The notes under the pieces: generated by a model | Seen by the model: only the letters and a program-made list of their open reading frames with translations | Database searches by the model: none | Told to the model about the DNA's origin: nothing | Assembly (NCBI GenBank): GCA_030040995.1 | Contig: JASHOS010000121.1 | Span: forward strand, 1 to 38,201 | Source of the DNA: Terriglobia bacterium | GTDB taxonomy: Bacteria; Acidobacteriota; Terriglobia; UBA7540 | Direction: 5' to 3' | DNA: 38,201 nucleotides | Program-made: the position numbers and the translations under genes | Shown: piece by piece, positions 32,906 to 38,201 of the stretch | Position numbering within the stretch: position 1 is the first letter of the stretch | How the letters are laid out: each line of letters begins with the position of its first letter

Positions 32906-34066
32906 CTACCCCGCCGCCAGCCGGACCACTCTTTCTGCAGCGTCTTTCATGCCGGTCGCCACCGTAAAGTTCAGGCCGGAGTCGCGCAGGATCTTTTGGC
33001 CGAGTTCGACGTTGGTTCCTTCCAACCGCACCACAACCGGAACCCGGATGCCCAGGCTCTGAGCTGCGGCTACGACGCCGCCCGCCACAATATCGCAGCG
33101 CATGATGCCGCCGAAGATGTTGATCAGGACGGCGCGCACGTTGGGATCGCTCAGAATAATCTCAAAGCCGTGCCGCACCTGCTCTTCGTTGGCGCCTCCG
33201 CCCACATCGAGAAAATTGGCGGGGCGGCCGCCGGCATACTGAATGATGTCCATGGTGGCCATGGCCAGCCCGGCGCCGTTGACCATGCAACCCACGCTGC
33301 CGTCCAGCCGGATGTAATTCAGCTTGTACTCGGAAGCTTTCACCTCGAGCGGGTCCTCTTCATTCACGTCTCGAAGCTCGCGGAGCTCAGGGTGCCGGTA
33401 GAGCGCGTTATCGTCAAAATTCATCTTGGCGTCAAGCGCCAGAAGCCGTCCATTCTTCGTGACGACGAATGGATTGATCTCGGCCAAGGCAGCGTCCGTC
33501 TCCTTGAAGGCGCGGTAAAGGGAGTGAAAGAACTTCGATGCCTCGCCCACGAGCGCCGGGTCAATCGTTAAGCGGTACGCAAGCTTTCTTGCCTGAAACG
33601 GCTGCAAGCCCAAAGCCGGATCGATAGGTTCTGTCAGAATTCGTTCCGGATTCCGCGCGGCCACCGTCTCAATTTCCACTCCGCCATCCGTAGACGCAAT
33701 AAAAACGGCTCTGCTTCGTTCCCGGTCGATGACAATGCTGAGATAGAGCTCGCGGGCGATATCCAGTCCCTCTTCGATTAGCACTCGGCGCACCAATCGC
33801 CCTTCCGGCCCGGTCTGATGCGTCACCAGCTTCGAGCTGAGCATGCGGCTTACAGCCGCCTCGGCCTCTTCCGGGCTGCGCGCGAGCTTCACCCCACCCC
33901 CTTTACCGCGCCCGCCGGCATGGATCTGGGCTTTCACGACAACCGTTCCGCCCAGCTTCGCGGCGGCGGCGCGCGCGTCCGCGGCGCGGTCGATCACCTC
34001 GCCGCGAGGCACCGAAACGCCGTAGCGCGAAAGAACTCGCTTGGCTTGAAATTCGTGGATGTTCAC
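32906..34066 (-). CDS. sucC: succinyl-CoA ligase (ADP-forming), beta subunit
   Basis: SucC is the ATP-grasp beta subunit that binds the nucleotide and succinate. The 386-residue product starts [17 protein letters not shown], as in the family. It has the ATP-grasp loop [26 protein letters not shown] with the Mg ligands, [12 protein letters not shown], and the C-terminal ligase domain with [13 protein letters not shown] and [13 protein letters not shown]. The start is a GTG (34064-34066) with only a weak ribosome site. It precedes sucD on the same strand, separated by a repeat-bearing 173-bp gap. Confidence 0.96.
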   Translation of the reverse strand: MNIHEFQAKRVLSRYGVSVPRGEVIDRAADARAAAAKLGGTVVVKAQIHAGGRGKGGGVKLARSPEEAEAAVSRMLSSKLVTHQTGPEGRLVRRVLIEEGLDIARELYLSIVIDRERSRAVFIASTDGGVEIETVAARNPERILTEPIDPALGLQPFQARKLAYRLTIDPALVGEASKFFHSLYRAFKETDAALAEINPFVVTKNGRLLALDAKMNFDDNALYRHPELRELRDVNEEDPLEVKASEYKLNYIRLDGSVGCMVNGAGLAMATMDIIQYAGGRPANFLDVGGGANEEQVRHGFEIILSDPNVRAVLINIFGGIMRCDIVAGGVVAAAQSLGIRVPVVVRLEGTNVELGQKILRDSGLNFTVATGMKDAAERVVRLAAG

Positions 34067-34737
34067 TGGTACGCTGCCGAATTTCTGAGGCGGGCCGCCA
34101 TACTCGTTCCGCCATTCCTACACTTTGTTCCCGATGGCGGAATCAAAAGGCCTTCGAGCAACCGGCTCTGGGTGAACCGCATCCGAGAGGCTCGCTGGAT
34201 TCACGCTACAATAAAATCGTCGATTTCCAGCTTGCCCGATGAGCCAGTATAGAGAAACGAGCAATAAAATGCAACGAAACCGCGTCCGGCCATACGGTTC
34301 CGCCAGCGAGGGAGAGGTTTTTGTAGCGCAGGGCTCGCTTTTCAGCCCTGTCATGATGGGCCGTTGGCCCGCGAAAGCAAATGAAAATGCTCCTTGTCGG
34401 CGGATGAACTGACGGCGCCATAAGTCTTTCGTTTTCAGAAGATCCACGCTCAAGCCGGGAGCATTTTCAAGGCTGCGGCTCGTAACTTCATTGAAAGACC
34501 GCAGCGTTCTAAGGCGAACGCTGCGTTACAACCACTCCCGCACTAACTTTGACGTGACTCTGCGTGCGGCTAGACAAGGCTCGAAGGGCCGAAATATCAT
34601 AGCCCAGGGCAACAGCCCTGGGTCAGGGACGCCCCCATCGTCACGTCAGCCCTCTCCCGCTTGCGGGAGAGGGTGGACCGCGGCCGGCGCTTTCTCCAGC
34701 CGGCGCGGGCCGGGTGAGGGGTTCAACGATACGACGC
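34067..34737. other. 671-bp divergent intergenic region with several perfect hairpins
   Basis: No gene is supported between sucC (minus) and trpD (plus). Three perfect stems stand out: CAGGGCT (34329-34335) with AGCCCTG (34344-34350); CGCAGCGTT (34500-34508) with AACGCTGCG (34517-34525); and CCCAGGGC (34603-34610) with GCCCTGGG (34615-34622). A CCCTCTCCC element follows at 34650-34721. The stems have different sequences and no T-runs, so they look like dispersed palindromes, not terminators. Confidence 0.6.
34650..34721. repeat. CCCTC/GGTGAGGGG palindromic repeat (copy 5)
   Basis: CCCTCTCCCGC/GCGGGAGAGGG stem, a GGCCGGCG...CGCGGGCC core and a CCGGGTGAGGGG end. It stops 16 bp before the trpD start codon. 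Confidence 0.85.
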
Positions 34738-35793
34738 ATGAATGAGATCCGCGAAGCCATCGAACAAGTAAGCCGGGGCGAGGATCTGAGCCGCAGCCAG
34801 GCTGCCGCGGTGATGGAAAGTCTGCTTTCCGGAGCGGTCGCCGACGAAACCATTGCGGCTCTGCTCGTCGCGCTGCGCGATAAAGGAGAAGCGGCGGACG
34901 AGTTAACGGGCTTCGCGCAGGTGATGCGCGCGAGGGCGGTTGAGGTGTTAGCTTCAGCCGGAGTCAACACCCGGCGCCTCGCCGAAACCGGCCTGCTGCT
35001 CGATACTTGCGGGACGGGCGGCGATGGCATGGGGACCTTCAACGTCTCGACGGCTACCGCGCTGGTGGCGTCCGCGGCCGGCGCCCGCGTTGCCAAGCAC
35101 GGGAATCGCTCGATATCGAGCCGCTGCGGCAGCGCCGACGTTCTTGAATCGCTCGGTGTTTCGATCGACTTGCCGCTAAAGCACATTCCCGAATGCCTCG
35201 AACGGACGGGAATCGTGTTCCTTTTTGCGCCTCATTTGCACCTGGCCATGAAACACGTGATGAATGCCCGCCGCAGCCTGAAAACGAAAAGCGTGTTCAA
35301 TTTGCTCGGACCCCTCACGAATCCCCTTGGAGCCTCGACGAGTTTGGCGGGCGTTTACGACCGCCGCCAAACCGGAATGATGGCGAGCGCGTTGGCTGAA
35401 GCAGGTGCCGTCCGGGCCTTCGTCGTCGCGAGCCACGACGGGATGGATGAAATTTCTATTTCCGTGCCTACACAGCTTTCGAAAGCCGCCGATGGAAAGG
35501 TCTGCACCCGGGATATTACGCCCCAAGACTTCGGTTTCTCGCTAGTTTCCCGGCAGCCTTTAGCCGGAGGAGATTCGGCAACAAACGCTCGGATCTTGCG
35601 CCGCATTTTGGAAGGCCGGCCAGGGTCGGAGCGGGATATCGTGCTCGTGAACGCCTCGGCCGCCCTGGTCGTTGCGGGCTTGGCGGAAGATTTCCCGGCC
35701 GGTGTGGACCTTGCCCGCCAAGCTATCGATTCGGGAGCTGCCCTACGCACACTTTCCGCGCTTGTCGATTTCACGCGCCAACACCGTCCATAA
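34738..35793 (+). CDS. trpD: anthranilate phosphoribosyltransferase
   Basis: TrpD joins anthranilate and PRPP to give phosphoribosyl-anthranilate in tryptophan synthesis. The 351-residue product has the PRPP-binding CGTGGDGMGTFNVST at 91-105, KHGNRSISS at 120-128 and FLFAPHLHLAMKHV, where the HxxM pattern binds anthranilate. Length is typical. I chose ATG at 34738 (MNEIREAIEQ); the frame upstream runs into the repeat. No other trp gene is adjacent. The start codon lies directly after a repeat, and no strong Shine-Dalgarno sequence is seen. Confidence 0.95.
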   Translation: MNEIREAIEQVSRGEDLSRSQAAAVMESLLSGAVADETIAALLVALRDKGEAADELTGFAQVMRARAVEVLASAGVNTRRLAETGLLLDTCGTGGDGMGTFNVSTATALVASAAGARVAKHGNRSISSRCGSADVLESLGVSIDLPLKHIPECLERTGIVFLFAPHLHLAMKHVMNARRSLKTKSVFNLLGPLTNPLGASTSLAGVYDRRQTGMMASALAEAGAVRAFVVASHDGMDEISISVPTQLSKAADGKVCTRDITPQDFGFSLVSRQPLAGGDSATNARILRRILEGRPGSERDIVLVNASAALVVAGLAEDFPAGVDLARQAIDSGAALRTLSALVDFTRQHRP

Positions 35794-35838
35794 CCCGCAA
35801 GGATCGCGGTTTCCCTTCTCCCCCTATCCTCACCTCGG

Positions 35839-35960
35839 CCCTCTCCCGACTGCGGGAGAGGGGGAACTGCAAAGCGGTGGGTGAGGGCCGGCGCGGGCCG
35901 AGCCGCTTACGCTCCAGAGCTTCAGCGACAGAGCGGCTCCTGCCCGCAGGCGGGCGAGGG
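35839..35960. repeat. CCCTC/GGTGAGGG repeat with 57-bp module (copy 6)
   Basis: CCCTCTCCCG/CGGGAGAGGG stem, then GGTGAGGG, then the 57-bp module (35904-35960) shared with 31772-31828. Within and beside the module GAGCCGCT (35900-35907) pairs with AGCGGCTC (35932-35939). It lies between trpD and the TPR gene. Confidence 0.8.
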
Positions 35961-36037
35961 ACTCGTCCCTGGGCCCTTCGAGCCTCCAAATCTTCGTATC
36001 GCTTGTGTCATATCCATCTTTCTGGGAAACTTAGGCG

Positions 36038-37264
36038 GTGAGACTACCGCTTTTCAAAGCGGGTTTTCTATTCAGCTTACTGGTTTCGGCGAGCGTGGTG
36101 GCTGCGACGCCTGGTGGTACTATTCGGGGCACCGTCAAGACGAAGGCGGGCCTCCCCATTGCGCGCGCCACTGTTGTGGCCAGGGCTTCGGACGGCAGAA
36201 CTCTCGCGTCCGTGTCAACCGATAGCCGCGGCCACTTTCAGTTTCCTCCCATCCGGCCGGGTTTCTACCGCGTGGAGGTGGAATGCCGCGAGTGCCGGGA
36301 GCCTGGGACAAAAACTGTTGTCATCAAGAACGAAGCAATCCTAAGTCTGAATTTCGTGATGGCCCCGAGCGTTGAAGGGCCATTGACGCGCTTCAGTCTG
36401 CTCGGCCCGGTCAGCTTTGACACGAGTTCCGATTACAAGGGCGGCGGACTGAAGGATCCCTCCGCTGGAGGTGGATATAGCGACGCGGTTTCGGCGCAAG
36501 CTGGTAAGATGGTCAACCAGTATCTGGCCCGCCAAGCCGCGCCTCGCCCTCCGTCTCGTAGCGCCGGGCTTCAGCCCGGCATCTCGCCAACTGTGCCGGC
36601 CCCGCGAGGCGGGGCTGGCGCTACATCAGCGGATCTGGAACGGTCGGGAGGGGCGTTGCTTGCCGAGGGAAAATACATGCAGGCGATCCCGGTCTTTGAA
36701 ACCGCGGTCGTCGATTACCCGCGCTCCGAGCGCCTGCGGACGGGCCTCGGTCTTTCCCTTTACGGAGCGGGAGAGTTTGCCGCAGCCAGTCAGTCGCTGC
36801 GGGCAGCGGCGCGGCTTGCGCCCGGCGATCCCTCGCCCATCCTGCTGCTCGCGGAAGCTTCGCGCTTTGCGCCAAACCCGGCAAGCCTCAGCCTGCTCAA
36901 AAACTTTTCGGACCTGCACCCACAAAGCGAGGCTGGGCATTACGCTTACGGGCTTGCCCTGTGGGGCGAGAATCGCGCGCATCACGATGCAAACGTTCTC
37001 GCGCAAGCGCAGCGCCAATTCGAAAAATCGCTGGCACTCGACAGCAGCGATTCATCTGCCCGCCTGTATCTCGGCATGGTCTACGATGAGCAAGGTGCCA
37101 CCGAGCGCGCCGTTCGCGAGTACATGAAGGCCACCGAGGCAAGCCCATCGCCTCCCATTGCTCACTACCGCCTTGCCCGCGATTACGAACGGCTGGGAGA
37201 ACGAGACAAGGCGGCAGCAGAATTCGCCCGGTACGAGAAACTGCGCCGCCATGCGTCCCCGTGA
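36038..37264 (+). CDS. secreted carboxypeptidase-regulatory and TPR-repeat protein
   Basis: The 408-residue product has a signal peptide (MRLPLFKAGFLFSLLVSASVVAA). A carboxypeptidase-regulatory-like domain is at about 25-110 (IRGTVKTKAGLPIARATVVA), then a Gly/Pro/Ser-rich linker, then TPR repeats from about 200 to the end (GGALLAEGKYMQAIPVFETA, LYLGMVYDEQGATERAVREY, HYRLARDYERLGERDKAAAE). Two Cys sit in VECRECREPG. The start is a GTG at 36038. The linker residues at about 174-196 are encoded by a palindromic repeat element. TPR proteins of this layout probably act in envelope protein assembly, but no partner is known. Confidence 0.85.
   Translation: MRLPLFKAGFLFSLLVSASVVAATPGGTIRGTVKTKAGLPIARATVVARASDGRTLASVSTDSRGHFQFPPIRPGFYRVEVECRECREPGTKTVVIKNEAILSLNFVMAPSVEGPLTRFSLLGPVSFDTSSDYKGGGLKDPSAGGGYSDAVSAQAGKMVNQYLARQAAPRPPSRSAGLQPGISPTVPAPRGGAGATSADLERSGGALLAEGKYMQAIPVFETAVVDYPRSERLRTGLGLSLYGAGEFAAASQSLRAAARLAPGDPSPILLLAEASRFAPNPASLSLLKNFSDLHPQSEAGHYAYGLALWGENRAHHDANVLAQAQRQFEKSLALDSSDSSARLYLGMVYDEQGATERAVREYMKATEASPSPPIAHYRLARDYERLGERDKAAAEFARYEKLRRHASP
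36558..36624. repeat. 67-bp palindromic element inside the TPR protein gene
   Basis: The ends are GTAGCGCC (36558-36565) and its inverse GGCGCTAC (36617-36624). Inside are two hairpins, GCCGGGCTTCAGCCCGGC and GCCCCGCGAGGCGGGGC. The element lies in the linker between the two domains of the TPR protein and is read through in frame. Confidence 0.75.
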
Positions 37265-37279
37265 TTAGGTTGGGTGGCG

Positions 37280-37396
37280 CAGACACTTGTAGTAGAGTGT
37301 CTGCGGTCTCGCGAAGCGAGAGGTTCGTGGTTGCGTGGCGCAGACATGGCGGCATGTGCCACGTCTGCGATCGCGGCGATTCGCAGACATCACAAG
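37280..37396. repeat. tandem CAGAC/GTCTG hairpin cluster
   Basis: First hairpin CAGACACT (37280-37287) with AGTGTCTG (37296-37303), then TCTCGC/GCGAGA (37307-37312, 37316-37321). The second unit (37341-37396) is a close copy of the repeat at the pyrG 3' end: CAGACATGGC/GCCACGTCTG with one mismatch, then GTCTGCGA (37363-37370) with TCGCAGAC (37381-37388). It follows the TPR gene stop by a few bases. Confidence 0.8.
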
Positions 37397-37442
37397 ATGA
37401 CGTGTGCACCACCCGCCCTGTTGGCGAACCTTTTAAGTATTT

Positions 37443-37479
37443 GTCATTCTGAGCGCAGCGAAGAATCCCGGCATTTTGC
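37443..37479. repeat. GTCATTCTGAG repeat, left copy flanking the GIY-YIG gene
   Basis: GTCATTCTGAGCG, then CAGCGAAGAATCCCGGCATT. The inverted counterpart is at 37841-37884, beyond the nuclease gene. The same units form the 103-bp element at 19629-19731. Confidence 0.8.
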
Positions 37480-37551
37480 TCAGTGTTGATTTCACAAAGG
37501 CTCTCTCCCTTTCTGTCCGGGATCTGATTCTGGATTGATCGGCGGTGGGCG

Positions 37552-37830
37552 ATGAAAACCTACTATGTTTACATCATGGCCGGCAAATTCAGAACCCTCT
37601 ACACAGGGATAACGAACAATTTGGAGCGGCGCGTACTCGAGCACAAGCGCAAGCTGGTTGCGGGTTTCACGAGCAAGTACAACATCAATCGTCTGGTGCA
37701 CTATGAGAAGTTCGGCGATGTTCGCGCTGCCATTCGGCGGGAGAAGGAAATCAAGGGATGGCTTCGCTCGAAGAAGGTGGCTCTCATTGTATCGTACAAT
37801 CCAACATCGATAGATTTGAGTGAGGGCTAG
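37552..37830 (+). CDS. small GIY-YIG endonuclease-family protein
   Basis: The 92-residue product consists almost only of a GIY-YIG domain. The two signature strands are YYVYIM (4-9) and LYTGIT (16-21), followed by NNLERRVLEHK with the conserved Arg (R27), FTSKYN and REKEIKGWLRSKK. It belongs to the YhbQ-like stand-alone group, whose cellular role is not settled; some act on branched or damaged DNA. It is enclosed by inverted copies of a dispersed repeat (37443-37479 and 37841-37884), an arrangement that suggests a small mobile unit. No other gene lies inside the repeats. Confidence 0.9.
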   Translation: MKTYYVYIMAGKFRTLYTGITNNLERRVLEHKRKLVAGFTSKYNINRLVHYEKFGDVRAAIRREKEIKGWLRSKKVALIVSYNPTSIDLSEG

Positions 37831-37840
37831 TTTGGCAAAA

Positions 37841-37884
37841 GCTAATGCGGGGATTCTTCGCTCGCTGCCCTCGCTCAGAATGAC
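37841..37884. repeat. GTCATTCTGAG repeat, right copy (inverted)
   Basis: Reads ATGCGGGGATTCTTCGCTCG and ends GCTCAGAATGAC. Its reverse complement matches the left copy at 37443-37479 except for an 8-base insertion and a few changes. It begins 10 bp after the nuclease stop codon. Confidence 0.8.
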
Positions 37885-38014
37885 AGCGCCGGAGGTTTGG
37901 ATGGGACTCCGGAATTGGTTACTGATGTCCTCACTTTGGTTGCAGTCTTCAGGCCGTGCTGCGCTGCTTGCTGCTGGTCACGGATCACGAATGACGGCTT
38001 GCTGATCGCTTCTT

Positions 38015-38201
38015 ATGCCTCTCATACCCACGAAAATCAAGTTGGATGCGGGCGACGGAACGCTGGCTATCGAGTGGGCCGATGGCCACTACAGCAATTA
38101 CGCATACGCCGATCTCCGCGCCCGCTGCCCGTGCGCCACGTGTACCGGGGCGGAAGGACGCGACGCCGGGAACGAAGTGCCTGGCGCGATTCCCATGTTT
38201 A
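38015..38201 (+). CDS. DUF971 (GBBH-like N-terminal) domain protein, partial at window end
   Basis: The frame from ATG 38015 (MPLIPTKIKL) stays open to the window edge, giving 62 residues. It shows the DUF971 pattern: AIEWADGHYSNYAYADLRARCPCATCTG. C38, C40 and C43 suit a metal site, as in the N-terminal domain of gamma-butyrobetaine hydroxylase and in small proteins near iron-sulfur cluster genes. The 3' end is outside the window. No strong ribosome site was seen. Confidence 0.85.
   Translation, partial: MPLIPTKIKLDAGDGTLAIEWADGHYSNYAYADLRARCPCATCTGAEGRDAGNEVPGAIPMF

Noticed and set aside
34329-34622. Hairpins upstream of trpD as rho-independent terminators or a trp attenuator
   Set aside because: No T-run follows the stems and no leader peptide with Trp codons was found; they fit dispersed palindromes better.
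37280-37396. CRISPR array
   Set aside because: The units are hairpins of different length and sequence without regular spacers, and no cas gene is present.

Overview
The window looks like a piece of an Acidobacteriota chromosome. The evidence is a full-length ADOP-type permease (a family named for acidobacteria), a 1180-residue Oar-like TonB-dependent receptor with an N-terminal carboxypeptidase-regulatory domain, LPS genes (hldD, kdsA) that imply a Gram-negative envelope, moderately high GC, and very many small palindromic repeats between genes. This is inference from gene content; no rRNA or tRNA gene was seen.

Layout. 1-3639: a deoxyhypusine-synthase-like gene, an FmdE-like gene overlapping an AraC regulator whose 5' part appears frameshifted, and hldD. 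3780-8021: a large TonB-dependent receptor divergent from nikR, with paired half-sites in the shared promoter region. 8046-12557: pyrG-kdsA-recN on the minus strand. 13008-15956: a compact plus-strand run of a signal-less HtrA-like protease, an aldo/keto reductase and a beta-hydroxyacid-dehydrogenase-like enzyme. 16035-18782: ADOP permease. 19001-19377: a small protein plus a wrecked nucleotidyltransferase gene, bracketed by a 39-bp direct repeat. 19795-24022: coaD, an aspartate-type aminotransferase, manA and manC (mannose activation). 24210-25017: a relic of a second ADOP gene, a zinc-ribbon membrane protein and an 87-bp MITE-like element. 25061-26433: ArsR-VOC-SRPBCC operon. 26526-31485: a secreted protein, then a minus-strand operon of cupredoxin-like protein, sensor kinase and outer-membrane barrel, joined by two ATGA overlaps. 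31848-34066: sucC-sucD. 34738-35793: trpD. 36038-37264: a secreted TPR protein carrying an in-frame repeat. 37443-37884: a GIY-YIG nuclease gene between inverted copies of a dispersed repeat. 38015 to the edge: start of a DUF971 gene.

The most distinctive property is the repeat load. At least six families occur in 38 kb: CCCTCTCCC/GGTGAGGGG elements, CAGAC/GTCTG hairpins, 87-bp MITE-like elements, GTCATTCTGAG/CTCAGAATGAC elements, a 57-bp composite module, and a GTAGCGCC/GGCGCTAC element inside a coding gene. The GTCATTCTGAG family is the best candidate for a mobile system: one copy pair encloses the GIY-YIG nuclease gene, and another pair forms a 103-bp gene-less version with the same ends.
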